Shown here in pieces: positions 47,001 to 56,211 of a stretch of 64,000 nt of DNA (its first letter is position 1; every line of letters starts with the position of its first letter). Origin of the DNA: PALSA-607 sp963825425 (lineage in GTDB: Bacteria > Actinomycetota > Actinomycetes > Acidothermales > Acidothermaceae); the NCBI GenBank assembly GCA_963825425.1, contig CAWGTF010000010.1:124001-188000 (forward strand), given 5' to 3'. The translations under genes and the position numbers were made by a program. Under the pieces are notes generated by a model that was given only the letters and a program-made list of their open reading frames with translations, was not told the DNA's origin and did not search any database.

Positions 47001-47629
47001 AGACCACGTTGCTCGCCGCCGAGCGCGACATGCTCGGGCTCTACGTCTCCGACCATCCGCTGTTCGGCATCGAGCACGTTCTTTCGCGGCTGGTCGACTG
47101 CTCGATCAGCTCGTTGACCGCCGACGAACACGCCGAAGGCGGCATCATCACGATCGGCGGCATCGTCTCGGGCTTGCAACGCAAGATGACCAAGCAGGGC
47201 AATCCGTGGGCGATCGCGACCATCGAGGATCTCGAAGGCTCGATCGAGGTGCTGTTCTTCCCCCAGACCTACCAGCAGTACGCGATGTCGCTGTCCGAAG
47301 ATGCAGTCGTCTGCGTCAAGGGCCGGTTGAGCCACCGCGACGACGGGCTGAACCTGCAGGCGATCGAGTTGTTCCTGCCCGACGTCGGTGAAGCTGCCCA
47401 ACGCGGGCCGGTGGTCCTGCAGCTGCCCGCGGCCCGCTGCACGCCACCCGTCGTAGAGCGGTTGCGCGAGGTACTGGCGACCCATCCGGGCGTCACCGAG
47501 GTCCAGCTGCAGCTGCGCAACGGCGCACGGACGACGGTGCTGCGGCTCGACGAGAATCTGCGCGTCGATGCGACACCCGCACTCATGGGCGACCTCAAGG
47601 CGTTGCTCGGCCCGTCCTGCCTCGTTTAG
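44100..47629 (+). CDS. dnaE1: Replicative DNA polymerase III alpha subunit DnaE1, two frameshifts
   Basis: DnaE1 is the main chromosomal replicase. It starts at a GTG at 44100 with GGAGG at 44084-44088. The PHP domain begins FVHLHVHTEYSMLDGA. The frame moves by one extra base near 44335 and again near 44890. The polymerase core shows VGPGRGSAVGSMVSYALG, the catalytic MPDIDMDFDERR near residue 410, SLYRPGPMGANAH and FNKAHSAGYGVVSYWTAYL. The clamp-binding motif QFDLFG is near residue 936, followed by an OB-fold and a C-terminal tau-binding region. About 1175 residues corrected, normal for DnaE1. Confidence 0.96.
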
Positions 47630-47676
47630 CTGCTCGCGCCCTCGTCTGGTGGCGTCGACAGGGGCATGATGGTCAC

Positions 47677-47763
47677 ATGTCAACCGTTGGCCGTCGTTCA
47701 ATCTTCGCCTCCCTGACCCTCGCGATCGCCCGCTTCCTGCGTCGTCGACGGCGCGGCTTCTAG
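47677..47763 (+). CDS. Possible 28-residue basic small protein
   Basis: An ATG at 47677 gives MSTVGRRSIFASLTLAIAR followed by FLRRRRRGF and a stop. It is a short hydrophobic segment capped by five arginines. There is no strong ribosome site and no known relative. It lies in the 282-base gap between dnaE1 and the beta-helix gene. Low confidence. Confidence 0.2.
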   Translation: MSTVGRRSIFASLTLAIARFLRRRRRGF

Positions 47764-47863
47764 GGAACGAGGGCACTTACTGGCCCAACCGTGCGGCACC
47801 GTCGGATCGATCATCGTGCTGTTGTCGCTCAGGTGTGGTGACGAGTCCCCTCGGTAGGCCATA

Positions 47864-47906
47864 CTCCCCTCAGTTGGCGGCCCAGACCCAGTCGCCTGAG
47901 GGGGAG
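47864..47906 (+). repeat. Inverted repeat covering the ribosome site of the beta-helix gene
   Basis: CTCCCCTCAG at 47864-47873 is complementary to CTGAGGGGGAG at 47896-47906 with one bulged G, loop of 22 bases. The 3' arm contains the GGGGGAG ribosome site 5 bases before the ATG at 47912. A promoter-like pair GTGACG (47838-47843) and CATACT (47860-47865) would start transcription inside the 5' arm, so either an RNA hairpin or a DNA operator is possible. Confidence 0.5.
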
Positions 47907-47911
47907 TTCCG

Positions 47912-48802
47912 ATGGTGGCCAGAATCGCACTCGCTGCCGGTGTGAGCCTCGTGGTCGCCGTCAGTCTGGCCGCCGTCCCCGGCAATGCCGCCTCGGACGC
48001 TCATGCAGCGACCTCGCCAGCACCGCGGCCGTCCGCGGCGAATACCGGCGTCCCGCCCGGTACCACGTTGACCCGCCACGACGGCGACATCACGATTACC
48101 AAGGCAGGCACCGTCCTGAAGAACCTCGACATTCATGGGTTCGTCGTCGTCGAGGCGTCGAACGTGACCATCGAGTCGTCGATCGTTCGGGGTGGCGTCT
48201 CGCACGGCGATACTGCGCTGGTCAAGGTCGTGTCTGGCACTAACGTGTTGGTCGAAGACACTGAACTGGTCCCCGAATACACATCGGTGCAGATCGACGG
48301 GATTCGCGGGGCCAACTACACGGCTCTGCGCCTGAACATCCACGGCACAAACGATGCTTCGAAGATCACTGGCGACAACGTGACGATTGCGGACTCCTAC
48401 ATCCATGACCTTCCCTTCTTTCCGCACGATCCCGACCAGGGTGGGAATCCGGCGCACAACGATGGGGTCGAGATCTTCGTCGGCAAGAACTTGCACATCA
48501 CCGACAATGCTTTCTACATCCCGACCACCGGTAACACGGCTATGCAGGTCAACCAGAACCTCGGGACCGTCACCGACCTGCACTTCACCGGCAACTACGC
48601 CGACGGCGGCAACTGCACGGTGAACCTCGTCAACACGCCGCGACCGTCGATGTCCGGCGTCCAGGTCGACAACAACAGGTTTGGCCGCAATACGCGCATT
48701 GCGAATTGCGCAATCTTTGCGAAGTACGCCGTCACTCTTACTGACGTCAACGATGTCTGGGATGACACCGGCCTGCCAGTCACGCTCCGCCGCGCCCACT
48801 GA
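47912..48802 (+). CDS. Secreted right-handed beta-helix protein
   Basis: The 296-residue product has a Sec signal peptide (RIALAAGVSLVVAVSLAAVPGNA, cleavage near residue 26) and a Pro/Ala/Ser linker. The repeat-rich body has short strands typical of a parallel beta-helix: NLDIHGFVVVEASNVTIESS, GTNVLVEDTELV, ITGDNVTIADSYIHDL, NLHITDNAFYI and NNRFGRNTRIANCAIF. Such domains occur in polysaccharide lyases and epimerases; no catalytic residues can be assigned. Stand-alone gene. Confidence 0.82.
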   Translation: MVARIALAAGVSLVVAVSLAAVPGNAASDAHAATSPAPRPSAANTGVPPGTTLTRHDGDITITKAGTVLKNLDIHGFVVVEASNVTIESSIVRGGVSHGDTALVKVVSGTNVLVEDTELVPEYTSVQIDGIRGANYTALRLNIHGTNDASKITGDNVTIADSYIHDLPFFPHDPDQGGNPAHNDGVEIFVGKNLHITDNAFYIPTTGNTAMQVNQNLGTVTDLHFTGNYADGGNCTVNLVNTPRPSMSGVQVDNNRFGRNTRIANCAIFAKYAVTLTDVNDVWDDTGLPVTLRRAH

Positions 48803-48838
48803 TTGGCGCCCACGCCCGCCGGTTAGGCTGCTCGCGAC

Positions 48839-49837
48839 ATGACGGCCGCCAAGCACCAGGGTGCCGAGCCGGGAACTGCCCCGGGGATTGCGTACGTCGT
48901 CAGCGGTCTCTCGAAGGTCTACCGGGCAAAGTCGGGCGACGTCACGGCGACTGACGACATCGACCTCGAGGTCCGCCGCGGTGAGGTGTTCGGCCTGCTC
49001 GGTCCCAACGGCGCGGGCAAGACGAGCCTGGTGCGGCAACTCATCGGGTTACTGCGACCGGACGCCGGCCGCATCGAGTTGTTCGGCCGCGACGTCGTTG
49101 CACACCCCCGCGTCGTCCCTGATTTCGTTGCGTACCTGCCACAGGACGACGCTGCGCTCGCGGACCAGACCCCCGCTGACGCTCTTGAAACGACGGCCCG
49201 GCTGCGTGGGCTCTCCCGCCGCGACGCAGCGGCGGAGCGCGACGCCGTGATCGACGAACTTGGGCTGGCCGGGTTCGCGGACCGGCCCATCTCCAAGCTC
49301 TCCGGGGGCCAGCGCAGGTTGGCCGGCGTCGGCGCCGTGCTGGTCGGCGACCGGCCGGTGCTGGTTCTCGACGAGCCGACGACTGGTCTCGACACCACCG
49401 CGCGGCGCGCAGTGTGGAACGCAATCGAGCGCCGTCGGTCGGAGTTGGCGACCACTGTGGTGCTGGTGACCCACAACGTGCTCGAGGCCGAGACGGTGCT
49501 CGACCGGGTCGCGATTGTGGATCGCGGCCGGCTCATCGCCAGCGACACGCCCGGCCGGTTGAAGGCGATGGTCGATCGTGAGGTGCGGCTCGAACTCGCC
49601 TGGCGGCGCGATCCGCCGGACGACGATCCGCTGGCGTCGTCGCTTCGGGCGCGGGCGATCGAGCACGGCCGGCGGTGGAGCGTGCGGTTGCCCGCCGACG
49701 AGGCGCGCGCGGCGCTCGCGGAGCTGACGAACGGCCCGCTGTTTGCCGTACTCGACGACTTCACGCTGTCGACGCCGTCACTCGAAGACGTCTACGTCAC
49801 CCTCGGCGGCGCGGCGCGCGACTTGGAGCGCGCGTGA
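48839..49837 (+). CDS. ABC transporter ATP-binding protein
   Basis: The 332-residue ATPase has Walker A GPNGAGKTSLV (residues about 56-66), Q-loop AYLPQDDAAL, signature LSGGQRRLAG, Walker B VLVLDEPTTGLD and the H-loop LVTHNVLEAETV. A C-terminal domain of about 90 residues follows, as in exporters of the DrrA/CcmA class. It overlaps the permease gene by GTGA. Substrate unknown. Confidence 0.93.
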   Translation: MTAAKHQGAEPGTAPGIAYVVSGLSKVYRAKSGDVTATDDIDLEVRRGEVFGLLGPNGAGKTSLVRQLIGLLRPDAGRIELFGRDVVAHPRVVPDFVAYLPQDDAALADQTPADALETTARLRGLSRRDAAAERDAVIDELGLAGFADRPISKLSGGQRRLAGVGAVLVGDRPVLVLDEPTTGLDTTARRAVWNAIERRRSELATTVVLVTHNVLEAETVLDRVAIVDRGRLIASDTPGRLKAMVDREVRLELAWRRDPPDDDPLASSLRARAIEHGRRWSVRLPADEARAALAELTNGPLFAVLDDFTLSTPSLEDVYVTLGGAARDLERA

Positions 49838-50607
49838 TCGAGCACCCCAAGCCGGCCCAGCGGCCCACTTTCACCGCCACGTTCGCAGCCATCTTCAAGG
49901 GTCAGTTGTCGCGGGCGAAGACCGCCGCGATCCCGATCTTTCTGGCCGCAACCCTGCAATCGGTCGGCCTCGTCGTCCTCCTGAAAGGTCTCGTCGACAC
50001 CGGCAGCCACGTCACCCAACAATCGGTCGTGGCCGGCTCGTCGGTCACCGTCGTGTCGTTCGTCGCGCTCAATCTGTTGGCGCAGCGGTTCGGAGCGCTG
50101 AAGGCCTCGGGTGCTCTGGACTATTTCGGTGCACTGCCGATCAGTCCGGCCGCGGTTGTCACCGCGACCGCAGCCGCGTGGGCGAGCTTTACGGTGCCCG
50201 GTTCGATCGTGGTCGCCGTCGGGGGAGCAGCGTTCTACCACTTGCCGCTCTCGCACGTGTGGGTGATCGGACCGGTTGTCGTGGCCGCCGGCATCTCGCT
50301 CGCCGGTCTTGGCGCGCTTCTCGGCCTGATCGCTTCGCGGCCCGAGATCGCCACCGTCGCCGGGCAACTTGGCATGTCGCTCGTGATGTTCCTCGGCATC
50401 GTGCCGGCCCATCGGTTGCCGGGCGTGATTCAGGCGGTTCGAGCCGCGGTCCCGTCGACGTACGCGGTCGACGCCTTTGCCGAATCGTTCAAACACGCAC
50501 CGCGTTGGACGACGATTGGTGCTGACCTGGGGATCTGTGTCGGCGTTTGCGTGCTTGCGCTGGCAGCTTCGACCTGGGCGTTTCGGCGGGCCGTCAGATC
50601 GGGCTGA
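49834..50607 (+). CDS. ABC-2 type transporter permease
   Basis: The 257-residue product has six hydrophobic segments. They include IFLAATLQSVGLVVLLKGL, VTVVSFVALNLLAQ, VVTATAAAWASFTVPGSIVV, VVVAAGISLAGLGALLGLIA and GICVGVCVLALAASTWAF, with ALPISPAAVV, a loop typical of ABC-2 exporters. It is coupled to the ATPase gene, so the pair forms one exporter. Confidence 0.9.
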   Translation: MIEHPKPAQRPTFTATFAAIFKGQLSRAKTAAIPIFLAATLQSVGLVVLLKGLVDTGSHVTQQSVVAGSSVTVVSFVALNLLAQRFGALKASGALDYFGALPISPAAVVTATAAAWASFTVPGSIVVAVGGAAFYHLPLSHVWVIGPVVVAAGISLAGLGALLGLIASRPEIATVAGQLGMSLVMFLGIVPAHRLPGVIQAVRAAVPSTYAVDAFAESFKHAPRWTTIGADLGICVGVCVLALAASTWAFRRAVRSG

Positions 50608-50631
50608 CCCAACCCCGGTTACGGTGAGGAC

Positions 50632-51324
50632 GTGAGTGACGACGCGACGCATGGAGCGGCCGACCAGCCGGAACCGACGCTCGCGTATTCACAGCCGCGG
50701 CCCATGCCGTACGGCTCCTCGCCGTACGCCGTGAGCGTCACACCCGCCACTGATGCTCGCGCGCGCAGCCGCTCCCCGGTCGAGCTCGCGGACGTCTGGA
50801 CTGCGCTGCTCGGCACGTTGGCCGTTATTCCTCTCGGCGTCGTCGCCGGCTTCTTGTGGTTGTGGATCGCGACGCGGCCGCACGGCGTGGTGTCGGCTGG
50901 CAATGGCAAGACCGTGGTGTTCGACTCTGCGAACAAGGTCTTTGCTTCGGCCGACGTGACGTTCTTGTTCATCGGTGTCGGCGCCGGCCTGGTGTGCGGC
51001 ATCGTCGCGTCGATCCTCGCCCGCCATCGTGGCGTGGCGGTGAGCATCGCGATGGCGGTCGGCGGCACGTTTGCGTCGCTGCTCGCGGCCTTCATCGGTC
51101 GCGCGCTGACCGGCGGGCCGCAGGACCACTGGTTGGCACGGGCCAGCGTCGGCCCGCACCACTACTTCATCGAGTTGACGACCCGGCAGTTCCTGGTCGG
51201 CTGGCCCATTGCCGCCCTGCTGGTCGTGATCGTCGTCGGGTTGTTCACACCCGATGAGGCGCTCGAGATCGAGCCGACCGAGCCGGCGCCTGCCGAATCG
51301 GCACCAAACGGCGGCTTTGGCTAA
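50632..51324 (+). CDS. Four-helix membrane protein (DUF2567-like)
   Basis: The 230-residue product has a polar N-terminus and four hydrophobic segments (LLGTLAVIPLGVVAGFLWLW, VTFLFIGVGAGLVCGIVASI, SIAMAVGGTFASLLAAFIG and FLVGWPIAALLVVIVVGLF). The loop ATRPHGVVSAGNG and the GGPQDHWLARA segment recall DUF2567, from memory and uncertain. Function unknown. It converges with the ybaK gene with 4 bases between stops. Confidence 0.6.
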   Translation: MSDDATHGAADQPEPTLAYSQPRPMPYGSSPYAVSVTPATDARARSRSPVELADVWTALLGTLAVIPLGVVAGFLWLWIATRPHGVVSAGNGKTVVFDSANKVFASADVTFLFIGVGAGLVCGIVASILARHRGVAVSIAMAVGGTFASLLAAFIGRALTGGPQDHWLARASVGPHHYFIELTTRQFLVGWPIAALLVVIVVGLFTPDEALEIEPTEPAPAESAPNGGFG

Positions 51325-51328
51325 CCCG

Positions 51329-51808
51329 TTAGTCCCTCGCGATCACCGCGGTCTTTGCCTGCGTCATGGCGACCAGATCTTGGGCGGCGAGCTCGATGTC
51401 GAGGCCGCGGCGGCCGGCCGATACATAGACCGTCGGGTGATCGAGCGCAGAGGAGTCGACGACGGTTGCGAGGCGCCGGCGTTGACCAAGCGGACTGATG
51501 CCCCCGGCGACGTATCCGGTCGCCCGTTCGGCTACGGCGACGTCGGCCATGGCGGCCCGCTTGCCACCGACGGCGTCGGCGAGGGCTTTCAGATCCAGCG
51601 ACCCCGAGACCGGAACGACGGCCACGATCAGCTGGCCATCGACGTCCACGAGAAGGGTCTTGAAGACCCTCGCGGGCGCCACCGCAAGTGCAGCTGCGGC
51701 TTCCTCGCCGAAGGATCTGCTCGCCGGATTGTGCTGGTACGGATGAACCGTGTGGGCGACGCCCGCCTTGGCAAGTACCAGAAGTGCCGGGGTACCCCTG
51801 CCATTCAC
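51329..51808 (-). CDS. ybaK: YbaK Cys-tRNA(Pro)/Cys-tRNA(Cys) deacylase (second copy)
   Basis: The 159-residue product fits the YbaK subgroup: GTPALLVLAKAGVAHTVHPY, FGEEAAAALAVAPARVFKTL with the catalytic Lys, ALADAVGGKRAAMADV, RATGYVAGGISPLGQRRRL and VYVSAGRRGLDIELA. It hydrolyses Cys mischarged onto tRNA(Pro) in characterised relatives. GTG at 51808 is used because homology begins there. It is closer to true YbaK than the copy at 2788-3264. Confidence 0.9.
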   Translation of the reverse strand: MNGRGTPALLVLAKAGVAHTVHPYQHNPASRSFGEEAAAALAVAPARVFKTLLVDVDGQLIVAVVPVSGSLDLKALADAVGGKRAAMADVAVAERATGYVAGGISPLGQRRRLATVVDSSALDHPTVYVSAGRRGLDIELAAQDLVAMTQAKTAVIARD

Positions 51809-51930
51809 GGGCAAAAGTCTAGATTCTCCGGGCGGCAAGATCACTCGCCGCGCCGGTGGGGCTGTCCACTGCACCGGGCGCCCGATGCGCAGTCGCACTG
51901 CTACGTGATCGGGACGACGGCCAAACAGCC

Positions 51931-51990
51931 GTCCCTCCCGCGGGCGAGCCGCCCGCGAGGCTACGTCCCTCCCAGGATCGCGTCCCTCCC
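51931..51990. repeat. Three GTCCCTCCC repeats with an inverted repeat
   Basis: GTCCCTCCC occurs at 51931-51939, 51965-51973 and 51982-51990 in the 290-base divergent gap between ybaK and the helicase gene. GCGGGC and GCCCGC flank GAGCC between the first two copies, giving a 6-bp hairpin. This is the candidate regulatory or leader region; I see no clear promoter. Confidence 0.6.
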
Positions 51991-52098
51991 CAAAACGAGT
52001 GACTGATCCTTTGGCGCGCGCATCTTGCCATCCGCGCTCCACGTCGAACCTGACGATGATGACGATGCCTCCGCAATACCGACGGAGCGTCACCTTTT

Positions 52099-53646
52099 AT
52101 GTCTGCCCCTTACTACTCGTCCACGCCCACGCGTTCCTCTGGCGGGTCCTCCCGTGCCGGAGCGCCGACTCGCAATAGCGCGCCTTCGCGGTCTTCGTCC
52201 GCAGGGTCTACCCGCGGTAGCGCGCCGGCTCGCCGTCCGAACCGCGGCGCCAGCAAGTCCACCCAGTCGCGTGCGCCGAAGGTCTCCGCGGTGTCCGAGC
52301 TCGAGCGGTTGCTCGACCTCGCGATGGCACAGCCGGCCACCGATCGCACCTTCGCCGAACTCGGGCTGCCGAAGTCCCTCGTCATGGCGCTGAGCAAGCG
52401 CGGCATCGAAAAGCCGTTCGCCATCCAGTCCCACGCGATTCCGGACGCCTTGGCCGGCCGCGATGTCCTCGGCCGCGCCCAGACCGGTGGTGGCAAGACG
52501 ATGGCATTCGGCTTGCCGATGCTCGCCCGCCTCGCGACGTCCGGCTCGATGCGAATGTCGAAGGCGCCACGAGGGTTGGTCCTCGTCCCCACTCGCGAAC
52601 TCGCGATGCAGGTCGCCGACGCATTGCGCCCACTGGGTGAGGCGCTCGGCTTGAAGTTGTGTTGCGTGTTCGGCGGCGCGCCGTACGGCAAGCAGATTGA
52701 CGCGTTGAACCGTGGCGTCGACCTTGTCGTGGCCACGCCTGGCCGGCTGATCGACCTGCTCGAGCGGCGCTGCCTGGTGCTGTCAGGCGTCGAGGTCTCA
52801 GTGATCGACGAGGCCGACCACATGGCCGACCTGGGCTTCCTGCCCGCAGTTACGACGATCCTCGACCAGACAGCGCCCGATGGGCAGCGCATGCTGTTCT
52901 CCGCGACGCTCGACCGAGGCGTCGACAAGCTCGTGCGCGCCTACCTCAAGGACCCCGCGTTGCACGCGGTCGCCACGTCGTCGTCGCATATCGACGCGAT
53001 GGAGCACCGGGTCTTCACGCTCCGGTCCGAGGACAAAGTCGCGGTCATCACCGAGCTCGCCGCGCGCCCGGCTCGCACGTTGATCTTCGTGCGGACCAAG
53101 CACGGTGCCGACCGGCTCGCGATGCAGTTGGCCCGCGGTGGCGTGCACGCTGCGGCGATTCACGGGAACTTGAAGCAGAACGCTCGCCAGCGTGCTCTCG
53201 ACGGGTTTGCCGCTGGCCAGCCGAGGGTGCTCGTCGCGACCGATGTCGCAGCGCGCGGCATTCACGTCGACGACGTCGACCTCGTCGTGCACTTCGATCC
53301 GCCGAACGACTCCAAGGACTACCTGCACCGGTCGGGCCGCACGGCCCGCGCGGGGGCGAGCGGCACCGCGTTGTCACTCGTCCAGCCCGGCGAGGTCCGC
53401 GATGTTGCCGCGTTGCACAAGGGCGCCGGTGTCACGCCGGTCGCGCAGGACGTGCACCCCGGCCACCACGCGGTGCGCGAGCTGGCGGCCTCGGGCGAGC
53501 CCGTCGTCGTCCGGGTCGTGCCGCGTCGCGACACCCAGACCACCACGAGCCGCCCGGCCACCCACTCGAGCAGTCGTCGCAGTGGCGCGCCATCGGTGCG
53601 CACCGCGCCGTTCCAAGGGCCCGGACGCCGGCGCCGGAGCGCGTAA
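52099..53646 (+). CDS. DEAD-box RNA helicase
   Basis: The 515-residue product has a Ser/Arg-rich N-terminus of about 60 residues and the helicase core in full: Q motif near SLVMALSKRGIEKPFAIQ, AQTGGGKTMAF (motif I, with Gly for the usual Ser), PTRELAMQ (Ia), TPGRLID (Ib), VIDEADHMADLGF (II), FSATLDRGV (III), FVRTKHGADRLA (IV), ATDVAARGIHVDDVDLVV (V) and HRSGRTARAG (VI). The C-terminal tail is Arg/Ser-rich. It resembles RhlE/DeaD-type helicases in ribosome assembly or cold response. Confidence 0.94.
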   Translation: MSAPYYSSTPTRSSGGSSRAGAPTRNSAPSRSSSAGSTRGSAPARRPNRGASKSTQSRAPKVSAVSELERLLDLAMAQPATDRTFAELGLPKSLVMALSKRGIEKPFAIQSHAIPDALAGRDVLGRAQTGGGKTMAFGLPMLARLATSGSMRMSKAPRGLVLVPTRELAMQVADALRPLGEALGLKLCCVFGGAPYGKQIDALNRGVDLVVATPGRLIDLLERRCLVLSGVEVSVIDEADHMADLGFLPAVTTILDQTAPDGQRMLFSATLDRGVDKLVRAYLKDPALHAVATSSSHIDAMEHRVFTLRSEDKVAVITELAARPARTLIFVRTKHGADRLAMQLARGGVHAAAIHGNLKQNARQRALDGFAAGQPRVLVATDVAARGIHVDDVDLVVHFDPPNDSKDYLHRSGRTARAGASGTALSLVQPGEVRDVAALHKGAGVTPVAQDVHPGHHAVRELAASGEPVVVRVVPRRDTQTTTSRPATHSSSRRSGAPSVRTAPFQGPGRRRRSA

Positions 53647-53747
53647 CGGCTCTCGGCTCGCGCGTTATTCGCTGGCGCCGCGCCGATAGGCTGGCGCCGC
53701 CCCGATCAGACGACGTCGCCTGACGTCCTGAGGCTGCGGAGTCACGG

Positions 53748-55073
53748 ATGTTGCGTCGGATCGACCTTCGTGGTCGGACGCCCGGCACGATCGAGATTCG
53801 TGGGCTGCTGCCGCGGGCACCGGTCCAGGTCGAGTCGGCGCTCGCATCTGTCGCCCCCATCTGCGACGACGTGCGAGCCCGCGGTGCGCTCGCCGTTCGC
53901 GACCTCACCAAGCGATTCGACGGTGTCGACCTCGCGACGTTGCGAGTGCCGGCGCAGGCGCTGGCCGCAGCTCTCGCCGACCTCGATGACTCCGTCCGCG
54001 CCGCGCTCGTCGAGGCAGCGCGGCGGGCGCGCCTGGTGCATGAGGCACAGCTGCACGCCGACGTCGAGATCGAGGTCGCGCCGGGGGGTCGGGTCCGCGA
54101 GCGATGGGTACCGGTGCGGCGCGTCGGTCTCTACGTGCCGGGCGGCCTGGTTGCCTATCCGAGCAGCGTGGTGATGAATGTCGTGCCCGCGCAGGTCGCC
54201 GGGGTCGAATCGCTCGCGGTGGCTTCGCCGCCGCAGAAGGCTTTCGGTGGATTGCCCCATCCGGCGGTGCTTGCCGCGTGCGCCCTGCTTGGCGTCGACG
54301 AGGTCTACGCGGTCGGCGGGGCGCAGGCGATTGCCTTGTTCGCCTACGGCAGCACGTACGAACAAGGCGAAGTTATCGAGCCGGTCGATGTCGTGACCGG
54401 TCCTGGCAACGTCTACGTCGCTGCGGCCAAGCGTCTCGTCAAAGGTGTCGTCGGCATCGACTCCGAGGCCGGACCCACCGAGATCGGCATCCTCGCCGAC
54501 GACTCAGCCAACGCCGCCTATCTTGCGGCCGACCTCGTCGCGCAGGCCGAGCACGACGAACTCGCGAGCTGCCTGCTGGTCACCGACTCCGCCGAGTTGC
54601 TCGACAAGGTCGACGCCGAGCTCGAGGTGCAGGTGCCGGCGACCCGGCACGTCGAGCGGGTGCGGGCCGCGCTTGCGGGTCAGTCGGCCTACGTCCTCGT
54701 CGACGACGTCGAAGCCGGGCTGCAGGTGGTCGACGCATGGGCCGCCGAGCACCTCGAGGTGGTCACGCGCGACGCGCAGAAGGTTGCCGAGCGGGTGCGC
54801 AATGCCGGCGCCATCTTCGTCGGCACGTGGTCTCCGGTGAGTCTGGGCGACTACCTAGCCGGGTCGAATCACGTGCTGCCGACCGGTGGCACCGCACGCT
54901 TCACCGGCGGGCTGTCCGTGCAGGCGTTTCAGCGCATGATCCACGTCATCGACTACGACCGGCATGCGCTCGCCGACGTTGCCCCGCTCATCGATGCGCT
55001 CGGCGGTGCCGAGGATCTGGCCGCGCACGTGGCCGCGGTCCGGATCAGAGTGCCGCAGACAGGCTCGCCATGA
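53748..55073 (+). CDS. hisD: Histidinol dehydrogenase
   Basis: HisD catalyses the last two oxidations to histidine, using NAD and zinc. The intact 441-residue product has RVGLYVPGGLVAYPSSVVM, VGGAQAIALFAYGS, VTGPGNVYVAAAKRLVKG, GIDSEAGPTEIGILAD, AQAEHDE with a catalytic His, VTRDAQKVAERVRNAGAIF and SNHVLPTGGTARF. First gene of the his operon; overlaps hisC by ATGA. Confidence 0.96.
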   Translation: MLRRIDLRGRTPGTIEIRGLLPRAPVQVESALASVAPICDDVRARGALAVRDLTKRFDGVDLATLRVPAQALAAALADLDDSVRAALVEAARRARLVHEAQLHADVEIEVAPGGRVRERWVPVRRVGLYVPGGLVAYPSSVVMNVVPAQVAGVESLAVASPPQKAFGGLPHPAVLAACALLGVDEVYAVGGAQAIALFAYGSTYEQGEVIEPVDVVTGPGNVYVAAAKRLVKGVVGIDSEAGPTEIGILADDSANAAYLAADLVAQAEHDELASCLLVTDSAELLDKVDAELEVQVPATRHVERVRAALAGQSAYVLVDDVEAGLQVVDAWAAEHLEVVTRDAQKVAERVRNAGAIFVGTWSPVSLGDYLAGSNHVLPTGGTARFTGGLSVQAFQRMIHVIDYDRHALADVAPLIDALGGAEDLAAHVAAVRIRVPQTGSP

Positions 55074-56208
55074 GCGGGCTCGATTCGGTGCCGCTGCGCG
55101 ACGACCTGCGTGGCGAGCTTCCGTACGGTGCGCCGCAGATCGACGTCCCGGTGCGGCTGAATGTGAACGAGAACCCCTACCCGCCGTCCGCCGCGTTTGA
55201 TCGCCGACATCGCGGCGGCGGTCGGTGCGGCCGCGGGTGGGTTGAATCGCTATCCCGATCGAGAGGCGCGGCAGCTGCGAGCCGACCTCGCGGCGTACCT
55301 CAAAGACTATCGAGCAGGTGGACGTCGATCCGGCGCGGGTCTGGGCGGCGAACGGTTCGAACGAAGTCATGCACCAGCTGATGCTGGCCTTCGGCGGTCC
55401 TGGCCGAAGCGTTCTCGGGTTCGCGCCGACCTACTCGATGTACCCGCAGTACTGCAGAGACACGTTCACGCACTACCAGACCGTCGACCGCGAGCCCGAC
55501 TTCACCCTCGACGCTGCGGTGGCGACGTGCGGCTGTTCGGGCCCGCCAGCCGGTCATCACGTTGCTGACTTCGCCGAACAATCCGACCGGTACCGCGCTG
55601 CCACAAGACACCGCCCGAGCTGTTCTCGACGCGGCTGCCGAACATGGCGGGCTCGTCGTCGTTGACGAGGCGTATGCCGAGTTCCGGCGTCCGGGTACTC
55701 CGACGGCGTTGGAGCTGCTCGGTCAGTACTCGAACCTGGTGGTGACCCGCACGATGAGCAAGGCGTTCGCCTACGCCGGCGCACGCGTCGGGTACCTGGT
55801 CGCAAGCGAGCCGATCGTCGACGCGGTGCGCATCGTGCGGCTGCCCTATCACCTCTCGACGGTGACCCAGGCCGTCGCCAGTGCGGCGTTGGCGCACGCC
55901 GACGAGTTGCTGGCGCAGGTGAACGCCCTGCGGCAGGGCGCGACGACACCGTCGATTGGCTTCGGGCGCAGGGGTTCTCGGTCGCCGACTCTGACGCCAA
56001 CTTCGTGTTGTTCGGCGAGTTCGCGGATCGGCACGCCGTCTGGCAGGGTCTGCTCGATCGCGGGGTGCTCATTCGCGAGTCCGGGCCGGCGCCCTGGCTT
56101 CGGGTCAGCGTCGGGACGCCGGCCGAGATGGCGGCGTTCAAGCAGGCATTGGTCGAAGTGGCCGCGACCGCGGTGGGCGAGCGGAGCACGGCCCTACGGG
56201 AAGGTTGA
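55070..56208 (+). CDS. hisC: Histidinol-phosphate aminotransferase, four frameshifts
   Basis: HisC transaminates imidazole acetol phosphate using PLP. Recognised parts in order are VPVRLNVNENPYPPSA, LIADIAAAVGAAAGGLNRYP, VDVDPARVWAANGSNEVMHQ, TYSMYPQYCRDTFTHY, LTSPNNPTGTALPQDTAR, VVVDEAYAEFRRP, TRTMSKAFAYAGARVGYL with the PLP Lys, and FVLFGEFADRHAVW. Frame changes lie near 55195, 55305, 55535 (each one extra base) and 55940 (one missing). About 378 residues corrected. Flanks overlap or abut hisD and hisB. Confidence 0.92.
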
Positions 56209-56211
56209 AGC

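Noticed and set aside
47764..47911. c-di-AMP (ydaO) riboswitch before the secreted protein gene
   Set aside because: The conserved GGGG/CCGG blocks and size expected for ydaO are not present.
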